A stretch of DNA of 64,000 bases, from the NCBI GenBank assembly GCA_017889635.1, contig JAGGAC010000004.1:1-64000 (forward strand), in the 5' to 3' direction. Below, one piece after another: positions 55,273 to 63,577 of this stretch. Below the pieces are notes generated by a model. It was not told the origin of the DNA and ran no database searches. It worked only from the letters and a program-made list of their open reading frames with translations. Both the position numbers and the translations under genes were made by a program. How positions within the stretch are numbered: the first letter of the stretch is position 1; each line of letters opens with the position of its first letter. Source of the stretch: Bacillota bacterium. GTDB lineage: Bacteria; Bacillota; Negativicutes; Sporomusales; CTSoil-080.

Positions 55273-55449
55273 ATGAAAAACGTTGACATGAATGTAAATG
55301 GCAATATTTTAACAATTAAGGTAGACTTATCCATGAATTTTGGCAAATCGTCAAGCGGTAAATCAACCATCATTGCCAGCACCGAAGGCAACCAATCCAT
55401 TCCAGGCAATGAAAATATAAAAATCGGCTTAAATGTGTATACAAAGTAA
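55273..55449 (+). CDS. Small protein of unknown function (58 residues)
   Basis: A short gene on the plus strand between ymxH and spoIIR. ATG 55273 follows AAAGGAG by 9 bases, with a near-consensus promoter upstream and a hairpin downstream, so I consider it real. The product (starts MKNVDMNVNG) has alternating hydrophobic strands (NILTIKVDLS; IKIGLNVY) flanking a polar GKSSSGKSTIIASTEGNQ stretch. GKSSSGKS looks like a P-loop on first view, but the spacing and lack of other ATPase motifs argue against an NTPase. No cysteines. I do not recognise the family by name. Confidence 0.7.
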   Translation: MKNVDMNVNGNILTIKVDLSMNFGKSSSGKSTIIASTEGNQSIPGNENIKIGLNVYTK

Positions 55450-55452
55450 AAT

Positions 55453-55488
55453 AAAAGCAACCACTCAACATTAAAGGCAGTTGCTTTT
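55453..55488 (+). terminator. Terminator of the 58-residue gene
   Basis: Arms AAAAGCAAC and GTTGCTTTT are perfect, with an 18-base loop, right after the stop codon. They are also downstream of spoIIR on the other strand and may serve both. Confidence 0.6.
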
Positions 55489-55498
55489 ACTTTACTAC

Positions 55499-56092
55499 TT
55501 ATTTATTTTCCCATTCGTGCAAAAGCTCAGCTACTTTCCACCTAATCTCCACTTTGGCTGGAACTTGGTTCTGATTAGCATTGACAGGAACAGCAACCCC
55601 GCCGCTACCATCAACAAAGCACAGCGGCGGAAAAAGGACACACCACCAATTCTTCCCTGCAGCTGCACCAATCAGGATACGGACCGCTTCATACTTACCA
55701 GCCGGAACAACTACTGTTCCGTAGGAACGTATTGGAAAATCAAACCAGCCAGTTTCTATGATTACTGGATAATCAGCACCATTTTCATCAATAATTATCC
55801 GAGCAATCCGCAGTATTTCTTCCCGGTTGTCTCCAATAATACTTCGAGCCTCTACCGGATCATACACTTTGGACATTTTGGGCGTAAGATATGCTACTAC
55901 AGCATCTCGAACCTTTAATTTAAGAGCTTGGTCTTTAGGGCTGTCACTATTAGCCAAAATATGTAACCGAATTATTCCCTCAGGCTTTGCTACATAAGTC
56001 CTGTACTTAGGTTTTGAGTCTAAAAAGATCCATCCGCAAACCAAGAATATTGCTAGTATAGCTAAAAGCCGATACCAACCTTTTTTTTCCAT
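55499..56092 (-). CDS. spoIIR: Stage II sporulation protein R
   Basis: Forespore-secreted signal that triggers SpoIIGA in the mother cell to process pro-SigE. A signal segment (about 7-24) precedes the SpoIIR domain: RLHILANSDSPKDQALKLKVRDAV in pieces (ANSDSPKDQALKLK), GKYEAVRILIG, and NWWCVLFPPLCFVD. The gene starts 21 bases after sigG and is probably read from the sigG promoter, so a SigF/SigG-type promoter controls it. Confidence 0.94.
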   Translation of the reverse strand: MEKKGWYRLLAILAIFLVCGWIFLDSKPKYRTYVAKPEGIIRLHILANSDSPKDQALKLKVRDAVVAYLTPKMSKVYDPVEARSIIGDNREEILRIARIIIDENGADYPVIIETGWFDFPIRSYGTVVVPAGKYEAVRILIGAAAGKNWWCVLFPPLCFVDGSGGVAVPVNANQNQVPAKVEIRWKVAELLHEWENK

Positions 56093-56112
56093 CCAACCTC
56101 TCCCTAAAAAAT

Positions 56113-56886
56113 TTACACAAACTTTCGCATATGTCCTAAGGCAGCTTTTTCCAGCCTTGAAACCTGGGCCTGCGAAATACCAATTTCATCCGCGACTTCC
56201 ATTTGAGTTTTCCCTTCAAAAAACCGTAAAGTTAAAATATGTTTTTCCCGGTCACTCAATTTTCGAAGTGCTTCTTTTATAGTTACTCCTTCTAACCAAT
56301 TTAAATCCAGATTACGATCATCACTAATCTGATCCATTACATAAATCGGATCTCCGCCATCATGATATATTGGTTCAAATAAAGATATAGGTTCCTGAAT
56401 AGCATCCAGAGCAAATACAATCTCTTCTCTGGGTATTTTTAGCTCGTCAGCAATTTCGATGATTGACGGTTCGCGAGAAAATCTATTGACAAGCGAGTCG
56501 CGTATTTGCAGGGCCTTATAGGCAACGTCCCGCATTGATCTGCTTACACGAATAGGATTGTTGTCGCGAAGATACCTCCTTATTTCACCAATAATCATCG
56601 GTACAGCGTAAGTAGAAAATTTGACGTTTTGCGAAAGATCGAAGTTATCAATAGCTTTCATCAAGCCAATACAGCCAACCTGAAATAAATCGTCAACATA
56701 TTCACCGCGATTGTTAAACCGCTGAATTACGCTTAGCACCAGACGCAAGTTGCCATAAATCAACTGTTCGCGTACTTCGATTCTGCCTTGCTGCATTACC
56801 TCAAACAACTCACGCATTTTACCAGCTGATAAAACCGGGAGTTTTGCCGTATTGACACCGCAAATTTCAACTTTATTTATCAGCAC
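56113..56886 (-). CDS. sigG: RNA polymerase sigma factor SigG
   Basis: Late forespore sigma factor. The sequence KVEICGVNTAKLPVLS at the N-terminus is diagnostic of SigG; region 2 has YVDDLFQVGCIGLMKAIDNFD in parts, region 4 has EVADEIGISQAQVSRLEK. I chose GTG 56886, with GGAGGG 6 bases upstream; an ATG five codons earlier lacks a proper site. It is preceded by a SigF/SigG-type promoter, so it differs from the adjacent sigE transcript. Confidence 0.96.
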   Translation of the reverse strand: MLINKVEICGVNTAKLPVLSAGKMRELFEVMQQGRIEVREQLIYGNLRLVLSVIQRFNNRGEYVDDLFQVGCIGLMKAIDNFDLSQNVKFSTYAVPMIIGEIRRYLRDNNPIRVSRSMRDVAYKALQIRDSLVNRFSREPSIIEIADELKIPREEIVFALDAIQEPISLFEPIYHDGGDPIYVMDQISDDRNLDLNWLEGVTIKEALRKLSDREKHILTLRFFEGKTQMEVADEIGISQAQVSRLEKAALGHMRKFV

Positions 56887-56930
56887 TTTCGTCCCTCCCA
56901 TGAACGTCCAGCAGTTTATCTCCTACAAGC

Positions 56931-56959
56931 ATTATTACCAGCCCACAATCATTTTATAC
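56931..56959 (-). promoter_or_regulatory. SigF/SigG-type promoter of sigG-spoIIR
   Basis: Minus strand: GTATA (56959-56955), a 15-base spacer and GGTAATAAT (56939-56931), matching the forespore consensus GyaTA and GGnnAnAnT. It is about 45 bases upstream of the GTG start. Confidence 0.6.
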
Positions 56960-56968
56960 ACCCTTAAT

Positions 56969-57013
56969 ATAAGAACGGGCCTGATGAGCTGACGCTCCCA
57001 GACCCGTTCTTAT
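56969..57013 (-). terminator. Hairpin after sigE
   Basis: Arms ATAAGAACGGG and CCCGTTCTTAT (11 bases) flank a 23-base loop, 69 bases after the sigE stop. The T tract on the minus strand is short, so it may be a partial terminator between sigE and sigG. Confidence 0.5.
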
Positions 57014-57081
57014 GACTATTCTATAACTTAAAGAGAATCAAATAATAAATACCTGAAATGGTTCCGCTTGGCTTATTAGTT

Positions 57082-57825
57082 TCATTCCCCACCCATTAAT
57101 CGAATGTGCTTCTTCATTTTTTGAATTATTCGCTTTTCTAATCTTGATATGTACGATTGTGATATCCCTAACATATCAGCGACTTCTTTCTGGGTGCGCT
57201 CTCCCCCTTCTCCATTGAGGCCAAATCTTAATTCCATAATCCGTTGCTCCCGTCCAGTTAACTTGTTCATTGCAGTATGCAGTAAAGTTTTGTCAACTTC
57301 TTCTTCAACCGATTTGTAAATAATATCATTATCAGTCCCTAGAACATCAGACAATAACAATTCATTGCCGTCCCAATCAATATTAAGCGGCTCATCAAAA
57401 GAAACTTCGGCCCTAGTCTTGCTGTTGCGCCGCAGATACATAAGAATCTCATTTTCAATACACCTCGAAGCATAGGTTGCCAATTTGATTCTCTTAACCG
57501 GATCGAAGGTATTTACCGCTTTTATTAAGCCGATACTCCCAATACTCACTAAATCTTCAATTCCAACACCAGTATTTTCAAATTTGCGGGCTATATACAC
57601 CACTAACCGTAAATTACGTTCAATAAAAACGCTTTTAACAGTATTATCGCCTTTTTGCAAACGATTAAGCAAAAATATTTCCTCGTCATTAGAAAGCGGC
57701 GGTGGCAAAATCTCGGTACTGCCAACATAGAATACTTCATCAGGCTCTAATATTCTTAGAAACTGAAGCAACGCAATAATATGAAGCTTTATCCTTAATT
57801 TAAAAATAGTCCAAGTTATGCGCAT
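57082..57825 (-). CDS. sigE: RNA polymerase sigma factor SigE (precursor)
   Basis: Mother-cell sigma factor made inactive with a hydrophobic pro-sequence (about 1-25, [22 protein letters not shown] region). Region 2 has [24 protein letters not shown] in part ([16 protein letters not shown]), region 4 [22 protein letters not shown] in part. SpoIIGA, encoded immediately upstream with a 10-base overlap, removes the pro-sequence when SpoIIR signals. ATG 57825 follows GGGGGC. Confidence 0.96.
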   Translation of the reverse strand: MRITWTIFKLRIKLHIIALLQFLRILEPDEVFYVGSTEILPPPLSNDEEIFLLNRLQKGDNTVKSVFIERNLRLVVYIARKFENTGVGIEDLVSIGSIGLIKAVNTFDPVKRIKLATYASRCIENEILMYLRRNSKTRAEVSFDEPLNIDWDGNELLLSDVLGTDNDIIYKSVEEEVDKTLLHTAMNKLTGREQRIMELRFGLNGEGGERTQKEVADMLGISQSYISRLEKRIIQKMKKHIRLMGGE

Positions 57826-58742
57826 ATGTTTGCCCCCTCTTTACCACTCCCAAACTGGAGTATCCCTGGATGAAGTAATGCGTTATAAGCACCTGCAGCA
57901 TCAATACTGCCGCTATAGACGCCTATCACAACCGAATCTGTCTCTATCCTGCCCTTTTTAGTAACAACCACCATCCGATCAGGTCGAAACCCTAGTAGCA
58001 TACTAGAACCGCCAACCCCACGAAAGGGTATACACTGAACTCTATCCAACCATGCTTGGTCATGGCACTGCCCCATATCTACCAACCACATAGCTGGCAG
58101 ATGCTCCTTTAAATAGCTTTTTGCCGCTTCGCTCAACAGCGTTTCAATCGCCTTATGCTCCACTACAACTACTGGTGTCTGACCTGTAGCAGTAAACAGC
58201 CGATTACCGGTATCCAGTAATGCCATCAAACGTTCCTGTCGACCTCCATAATAAACAATAACCTGATAAATTAACTGCCGTCTAAAAGTATCAGCCTTCA
58301 CCCTTCGCAAGGCCACCAAGAATAGCAACATTACTAATAGTGTCCCCATAACTATATGCTGCCAAGAAGCTGTTATCCAAACCTCGTTACCTGGCACAGT
58401 TGTATAACTAGCACCCACGAAAAATAACCAGCCAAATACTGCACCACCTATCAAAAACGCAATAATATAAAACCAAACTATAGAAACAATAAATGAACGC
58501 CAGCTATGCTTGCCAAACGCAATATAAATAATTATGACCGAAACTAAGGCTTTTGCCATTGGCGTATATAATAAAGCAATGCCAACTGTAACCTCCCCTA
58601 AAGAGTAGACTCCACCCAAAAATGCGGCTGTAATGGCCCGCCAAACCTTATAGTCAATTCCAGCAGACCATCCAGTAAGAATAAGTATGAAGCTATTCAT
58701 GACAACGTTAACAGCTAAAATAATATCGGCATAAATATACAT
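57816..58742 (-). CDS. spoIIGA: Sporulation sigma-E processing peptidase SpoIIGA
   Basis: Mother-cell membrane aspartic protease. Five membrane helices (about 1-150) precede a cytosolic protease domain with the catalytic motif LLDTGN (DTG) near residue 200. It cleaves pro-SigE upon SpoIIR signalling. The length of 308 residues is normal. ATG 58742 follows AGGAAGG. Confidence 0.95.
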   Translation of the reverse strand: MYIYADIILAVNVVMNSFILILTGWSAGIDYKVWRAITAAFLGGVYSLGEVTVGIALLYTPMAKALVSVIIIYIAFGKHSWRSFIVSIVWFYIIAFLIGGAVFGWLFFVGASYTTVPGNEVWITASWQHIVMGTLLVMLLFLVALRRVKADTFRRQLIYQVIVYYGGRQERLMALLDTGNRLFTATGQTPVVVVEHKAIETLLSEAAKSYLKEHLPAMWLVDMGQCHDQAWLDRVQCIPFRGVGGSSMLLGFRPDRMVVVTKKGRIETDSVVIGVYSGSIDAAGAYNALLHPGILQFGSGKEGANICA

Positions 58743-58829
58743 TCACAGCACCTTCCTGGTGCATATTTACAATCAATCCACAATATGGACCACAAAACAA
58801 TTTATGGAGTAACCGTAGCAGATATTCCT

Positions 58830-58862
58830 ATTATAGCAAACGTATTTTTAAAAAAATGTAAC
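58830..58862 (-). promoter_or_regulatory. Possible spoIIGA-sigE promoter with long spacer
   Basis: Minus strand: GTTACA (58862-58857), a 21-base spacer and TATAAT (58835-58830). Spacing over 20 is a known feature of the Spo0A-activated spoIIG promoter in Bacillus. No clear 0A box (TGTCGAA) was spotted nearby. Confidence 0.4.
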
Positions 58863-58895
58863 TTTGTAGAGTTACGAACGGTGCAAAATAAAGAA

Positions 58896-58915
58896 AGACT
58901 TGGCAAGCCAAGTCC
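58896..58915 (-). terminator. Second hairpin after ftsZ
   Basis: GACTTGGC/GCCAAGTC (8-base arms) with a two-base loop, followed on the minus strand by TTTCTTTATTTT. It follows the stronger ftsZ terminator and may back it up. Confidence 0.5.
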
Positions 58916-58976
58916 TTCTCTGTTGAAAAAGGCCATTTTACAGGGTAACATCAAAATTAACAACCTCCAACTTCAC

Positions 58977-59012
58977 AAAAAATCACCGCAAGCTTAACAG
59001 CAAGCGGTGATT
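58977..59012 (-). terminator. ftsZ terminator
   Basis: Perfect 9-base arms AATCACCGC/GCGGTGATT followed on the minus strand by TTTTT, starting 24 bases after the ftsZ stop. Confidence 0.8.
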
Positions 59013-59036
59013 AGCAAATTGCCCCATTTAGATAAA

Positions 59037-60086
59037 TTACGTACGTCTCATCCAGGCTGGTATATCAAGACCTCCGCGTTTAAAGGGCTCAATAACTGGG
59101 CTTTCTTCGTTCTTAGAGGCTGTGGGCTTGGCATCAAATCCAGTAGCTATTACTGTTACCCGTATCTCGTCATCAAAATTCTCATCAATAACCGCACCAA
59201 AAATAATGTTTGCTTCTGGATCTGCGGCCTGAGCAATAATATCAGCAGCCTCATTGACCTCAAATAAACCAAGGCTGGTTCCGCCAGTAATATTTAACAA
59301 TACCCCTTTAGCACCTTGAATAGAAGTCTCAAGGAGCGGACTCTTTATCGCCGCTTCTGCTGCGGTAATCGCACGATTTTCGCCGCTAGCATTGCCAATC
59401 CCCATCAAAGCTGAACCTGTTTCCAGCATAATTGTTTTCACATCAGCAAAATCAAGATTAATAAGCCCCGGCACAGCGATAAGATCAGATATCCCCTGAA
59501 CCCCCTGTCTTAGGACATCATCAGCAATCCGGAAAGCCTCCAAAATAGGTGTTCGCTTATCCACAACCTGCATTAAACGATCATTAGGTATTGTAATCAA
59601 AGTATCCACTTTTTCCTTCATCTTAGCAATACCACGCTCAGCTTGTCCCTGCCGACGCCGACCTTCGAACGAAAAGGGCCGAGTAACAACCCCTACAGTT
59701 AATGCGCCTACTTCCTTAGCGCATTCAGCAACCACAGGAGCGGCCCCGGTTCCCGTTCCCCCCCCCATTCCAGCAGTTATAAAAATCATATCTGCGCCCT
59801 TAAGCGCTTTAATTATTTCTTCGCGGCTTTCTTGCGCTGCTTTTTCGCCAACCTCTGGATTAGCACCTGCTCCAAGTCCTTTGGTTAACTTTTCACCGAT
59901 TTGAATGCGGTAAGGTGCATGCGACAAAAGCAACGCCTGGGCATCAGTATTCACGGAAATAAACTCCACTCCCTGCAGGCCAGCGGAAATCATTCGATTA
60001 ACAGCATTATTTCCGCCACCGCCGACACCAACAACCTTTATAGCTGCAAACTGGTCTAAATCCATATCAAATTCGAGCATGGACAT
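59037..60086 (-). CDS. ftsZ: Cell division protein FtsZ
   Basis: Tubulin-like GTPase forming the Z-ring. GTP-binding motifs are [22 protein letters not shown] (tubulin signature) and the T7-loop [11 protein letters not shown]; the C-terminal peptide DIPAWMRR is the FtsA/SepF binding tail. 349 residues. ATG 60086 follows AAGGAGG by 6 bases. It lies just behind ftsA and ends in a terminator. Confidence 0.98.
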   Translation of the reverse strand: MSMLEFDMDLDQFAAIKVVGVGGGGNNAVNRMISAGLQGVEFISVNTDAQALLLSHAPYRIQIGEKLTKGLGAGANPEVGEKAAQESREEIIKALKGADMIFITAGMGGGTGTGAAPVVAECAKEVGALTVGVVTRPFSFEGRRRQGQAERGIAKMKEKVDTLITIPNDRLMQVVDKRTPILEAFRIADDVLRQGVQGISDLIAVPGLINLDFADVKTIMLETGSALMGIGNASGENRAITAAEAAIKSPLLETSIQGAKGVLLNITGGTSLGLFEVNEAADIIAQAADPEANIIFGAVIDENFDDEIRVTVIATGFDAKPTASKNEESPVIEPFKRGGLDIPAWMRRT

Positions 60087-60116
60087 TACTTCCTCCTTAT
60101 TTATCACAAGTACATA

Positions 60117-61319
60117 CTACATAAATCTTTTGATTCTATTAACCAACGAACACCACAAATTGTCGCGACCATCGGTTTCCGATCTTTCTGCCAACGTCCT
60201 CCTGGCAACAGTTCTTAAAATGCCATAACAGGCAACATTAGACGGGTGATCATACTCTACCGGCACCATGCCTTTTAGTCCAACAACTTCGACTAGAACA
60301 CCTAATATTTTCTCGGTATGGGTAGCAAAGCTCGGCAACAAGGCTGATCCTCCGGTCAAAATAACTTTTTCGAGACCATGGCGCGATAAAACTGGCTGAA
60401 TATACTGATGAATCATATCAACAATTTCTTCGACCCGGCTTTCAATAACTTTAGCCAAAAAATCATATGTAACTTTTTTATCAGTAGTGCCATAACTATT
60501 ACAGTCCAGCACAATATCCTGTCCGCGAAGTTCATTGCTAAGCTTAGCGTAGTAACGTTTTATTTCCTCTGCATGGGTTCGACTAACGCCAATGCTCTGC
60601 ATAATATCACTTGTTACATAGTCTCCACCTAAAGGTATGGAGGCAGACAACCAGATCTTACCTTGATAGTATAACACCAAATCAACTAATCCGGCTCCGA
60701 TATCAATTACCATACATGGATGATCAGCAAAAGTCGATGCATAAATTTCTGCTACGGTCACGGCATTAGCTATTACGCCTGCTACCTGAATCCCTTGTGC
60801 AGATAAAGCAGCAATAATTTCTCCAATAACCAACTCAGGTAGGCTCACAATATGAGCCTCCACTTCCAGTCTAGTACCACAGTACCCCACCGGCACCTCA
60901 GAAGATTTCTTCCCATCAACCCAGTATCCAGTAGGCAAAGAATGTAACGTCCTGTGATTTTCAGGTGTTAGAAGCACCGTTGCCGCTCTTGCCGCCCTTG
61001 CTACATCTTCACCGGTAATTGCGTTTTCATGCTTAGTCGCAATACTACCTATACCATTGACTGAAACAATATCCAAGCCACCTATCCCTAGATATACGGT
61101 TTCAACGATGGCTCTCGAGGCCATAACTGCACAATCAATAGCCTCTTTTACTGCCTTAGCTAACTCAGCTGAGTCGGTAAGATGCCCCTTGGAAAAACCA
61201 ACTGTCGGTACAAAGCCACTGCCGATTATTGTGATATTATCCCTACCATTTATCATTCCTACTAATGCCTTAATCGATCCTGTTCCGATATCAACTCCTA
61301 GGGCACATTTTTTTTCCAT
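60117..61319 (-). CDS. ftsA: Cell division protein FtsA
   Basis: Actin-like protein that tethers FtsZ to the membrane. Phosphate motifs are GVDIGTGSIKALV, IDIGAGLVDLVL and GGSALLPSF; the C-terminus RDNLWCSLVNRIKRFM is the amphipathic membrane-targeting helix (segment shown in part). 400 residues. Located 30 bases upstream of ftsZ; ATG 61319 follows AGAGGGA. Confidence 0.96.
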   Translation of the reverse strand: MEKKCALGVDIGTGSIKALVGMINGRDNITIIGSGFVPTVGFSKGHLTDSAELAKAVKEAIDCAVMASRAIVETVYLGIGGLDIVSVNGIGSIATKHENAITGEDVARAARAATVLLTPENHRTLHSLPTGYWVDGKKSSEVPVGYCGTRLEVEAHIVSLPELVIGEIIAALSAQGIQVAGVIANAVTVAEIYASTFADHPCMVIDIGAGLVDLVLYYQGKIWLSASIPLGGDYVTSDIMQSIGVSRTHAEEIKRYYAKLSNELRGQDIVLDCNSYGTTDKKVTYDFLAKVIESRVEEIVDMIHQYIQPVLSRHGLEKVILTGGSALLPSFATHTEKILGVLVEVVGLKGMVPVEYDHPSNVACYGILRTVARRTLAERSETDGRDNLWCSLVNRIKRFM

Positions 61320-61471
61320 TACTGTCCCTCTTAGAACATATTGTGGTTCTTTTCAGTAATGTTTCAACATATTTGGCTTTTTCCCTTTTTTATGTTTGCA
61401 TAAATTGCAAATAACATAGATAATTTTAAATCACTAGCTGCCAGACTGTCGGTTTAACCTCTAACAATAGA

Positions 61472-62092
61472 CTAAAACTTCCAAACATGCTTAACTTCAC
61501 CACCATTAGACTTCAGATTGCGGCCTAAATCTTTGTGTACCTCAAACCCTATTGCCCTATTCTTAGCGTAGTCAAATTGATACTCTAACGGAATATACCA
61601 TTCATCATGATAACCTAAGCCGATACTTACGGCATTATGCTTAATATCCTTGGACCACTTTGCTTTTTCTTCATATAATTTCAACTCCAACAACTGGTTG
61701 ACAATCGGCGTTACATCAAGCTGTCCAGTAGTCTGATGCTGGATTTCCAATTGACCTGATGTACCAAGTTCCACCTTAGCTGAATTAGTCATATTTGGCA
61801 CGTCGTATTCCTTTCCATTAACAATAGCAATTATCCTTCCTGTCTGCTCCCTAAACTGCACCATGTCACCTTGTTCAATAATTGGTACCACAGCAACCTT
61901 CGCTGTACTGTCAGTCTCCGTTTTCACCACTATGGGTTCGGTTATGCCGTTTGAAGCGGATTCCGTAACTGTTACAGTCTCTTTTGGCCCCCATTTATGC
62001 ATCGAGTAAGCGCCGATACCTATCCCCAAAAAGAAAAAAAGTAAACATACACCTACTACAATTCGGGTTGATACTGTGTCTGTCATCGTCAT
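61472..62092 (-). CDS. Hypothetical single-pass membrane protein
   Basis: A 206-residue protein not recognised. One membrane helix near the N-terminus (about 10-32) leads to a Thr/Val-rich stalk, then a domain ending in GLGYHDEWYIPLEYQFDYAKN, GFEVHKDLG and GEVKHVWKF. The closing beta-strand pattern (alternating aromatic/charged) resembles beta-rich tails of some phage-encoded proteins, but this is impression only. ATG 62092 follows GGGGGAGG. It sits between sbp and ftsA, where most relatives have nothing. Confidence 0.6.
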   Translation of the reverse strand: MTMTDTVSTRIVVGVCLLFFFLGIGIGAYSMHKWGPKETVTVTESASNGITEPIVVKTETDSTAKVAVVPIIEQGDMVQFREQTGRIIAIVNGKEYDVPNMTNSAKVELGTSGQLEIQHQTTGQLDVTPIVNQLLELKLYEEKAKWSKDIKHNAVSIGLGYHDEWYIPLEYQFDYAKNRAIGFEVHKDLGRNLKSNGGEVKHVWKF

Positions 62093-62170
62093 TTTACCTC
62101 CCCCATTTACCATTTCCTTCATACTATTCTCATATGGTAAATAGGTGAGTTATAAGCTTTAAAAGACAAA

Positions 62171-62189
62171 AAAAAAGCCTTTCGGCTTT
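62171..62189 (-). terminator. Terminator after the 78-residue gene
   Basis: AAAGCC-GAAA-GGCTTT hairpin followed on the minus strand by nine T, about 10 bases after the stop of the gene at 62198. Confidence 0.85.
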
Positions 62190-62197
62190 AGCATCAC

Positions 62198-62434
62198 TTA
62201 CGTCCACTCAAACTCGAGTGTAACAATAAGTTCATTTCCTTCAGGCTTAATATTATAGTAGGTAGCGCGCGAAAGCACTTTTTGAAACGATCTGATTTGC
62301 TTTGGCGATTCCCCAAAAATCTCAGGAATCCTAATAATTACCAGCGCCTTATTTTTAAAGTTTTCCACGCTACTTACATTATTCGAAACTAATTTTATCC
62401 CTGTAAGTATTCGAATAAAAGTCGCCCGCTTCAT
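62198..62434 (-). CDS. Hypothetical small protein
   Basis: A 78-residue soluble protein: MKRATFIRILTG start, several Ile/Val strands (VIIRIPEIFG), helix IRSFQKVLSRAT, and LIVTLEFEWT end. ATG 62434 follows GAGGTAA by 6 bases and a terminator follows. Not recognised. Together with the gene at 61472 it breaks the usual sbp-ftsA junction. Confidence 0.6.
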   Translation of the reverse strand: MKRATFIRILTGIKLVSNNVSSVENFKNKALVIIRIPEIFGESPKQIRSFQKVLSRATYYNIKPEGNELIVTLEFEWT

Positions 62435-62536
62435 AAAAATTACCTCACATTTACTAATTACCTATATATTACCATAAAATACCAAAATTGCCAATACTTA
62501 AAATATGCTAACCCAAATGTACAGTCAGCTACAACC

Positions 62537-62866
62537 TTATTTTTTGAGAAAGTAACGACGAATTATCGCTAAATTTTGGAATACCCTTAATCCAAAAGCC
62601 AAAAGAGCCACATAATAAAGATCAATCCCTAGCCGATCGCCAATATAAACTAGCCCCGCCGCTAAAAGAGCATTAGTAAAAAAGCCACTAATAAAAACAG
62701 TATTGTCAAACTTATCCTCAGTCCCGGCTCTAAGCCCGCCAAAAACCGAATCAATTGAAGCCAATAGCGCCACTGACATATATTTTGCATATTCAGAAGG
62801 CACACTGCCTGGAAAAGAAATACCAATAATAATCCCTACAATCAACCCAACAATCGGCAGTATCAT
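62537..62866 (-). CDS. sbp: Small basic protein Sbp (DUF1290)
   Basis: A 109-residue integral membrane protein (three helices) with SALLASIDSVFGGLRAGTEDKFD in pieces (ASIDSVFGGLR, EDKFDN) and the basic tail RRYFLKK. Sbp is known only by its place between ylxW/ylxX and ftsA in Firmicutes; mechanism unknown. ATG overlaps the previous stop by 4 bases; GGGAGG lies 7 bases upstream. Confidence 0.9.
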   Translation of the reverse strand: MILPIVGLIVGIIIGISFPGSVPSEYAKYMSVALLASIDSVFGGLRAGTEDKFDNTVFISGFFTNALLAAGLVYIGDRLGIDLYYVALLAFGLRVFQNLAIIRRYFLKK

Positions 62867-63558
62867 TGTTTGACCTCCCCTGCCACCGGCTTGGCATAGT
62901 CAAAACGGAAAGAACCTTTATAAGCCGGAATAGTAACATTATCCTGAACCTTAATTGCTACCTGTATCCCCCAAAACTGTAAAGTCTCCACTACCCCGCC
63001 GCGGAGACGCAGCGCATTTTCCATCGTCTTGGTTTCACCAATTGCCCGAATTTCATAAGGTGGTGCATAATGGGTATTGTTTACCGAAAGAGTAGGACCA
63101 GCACACCTTATCTCAGAAGTAGCAATCAACCGCTGCTCATTTATTGCTATCGCCTCCGCGCCAGCTGCCCTAAGTTCGTTTATCACTTTCAATATATCAT
63201 CATCATGGATAAGATAAAGATTAGGATTATCTCCCAGTTTGGCAGGACGTTTACTATCGTCAATAGTAACTACAACCCCCGGCCCGTTAAGTGCAACTAA
63301 ACCGGCGCCCATTCTTATCAGTTCTTGTTCCTGCGATGCAGCCTCATTGCCTGTAGATTTTCGCAATTTCTCTACTTCTTTTACTAATGTATCCCGTTCT
63401 TTTTCAGTTTGACTAAGCCGCTGTGCCAGATCCTCAACTCGTTGATAAGGTATTGTAGACCTGATATCCTGCGTAGTACGAAATTGCACAGCCAACATAA
63501 CCCCTAACACAACACACACTAGTGCAATGGCGACTTGTCCCTGTTTGATACGTCCCAC
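62863..63558 (-). CDS. DUF881 protein (YlxW/YlxX family)
   Basis: A 231-residue protein with an N-terminal membrane helix (about 7-25), coiled coil (about 42-75), and the DUF881 domain (about 85-220; ALNGPGVVVTIDDS and INELRAAGAEAIAINEQRL in parts). In Bacillus two copies (ylxW, ylxX) sit here; only one is present. The GTG start at 63558 follows GGAGTGGGG. Confidence 0.9.
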   Translation of the reverse strand: MGRIKQGQVAIALVCVVLGVMLAVQFRTTQDIRSTIPYQRVEDLAQRLSQTEKERDTLVKEVEKLRKSTGNEAASQEQELIRMGAGLVALNGPGVVVTIDDSKRPAKLGDNPNLYLIHDDDILKVINELRAAGAEAIAINEQRLIATSEIRCAGPTLSVNNTHYAPPYEIRAIGETKTMENALRLRGGVVETLQFWGIQVAIKVQDNVTIPAYKGSFRFDYAKPVAGEVKQ

Positions 63559-63577
63559 GATTTTCCCCCACTCCAGA

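Noticed and set aside
55348-55372. P-loop ATPase motif (GKSSSGKS) in the 58-residue protein
   Set aside because: The protein is too short for a nucleotide-binding fold and lacks a Walker B or a preceding hydrophobic strand in the right place.
55188-55460. 90-residue minus-strand frame opposite the 58-residue gene
   Set aside because: It is antisense to the better supported plus-strand gene, has no ribosome binding site, and its composition is that of a shadow.
58785-58997. 70-residue plus-strand frame between spoIIGA and ftsZ
   Set aside because: It lies across the terminators of ftsZ and the spoIIGA promoter, has no ribosome binding site and no protein-like pattern.
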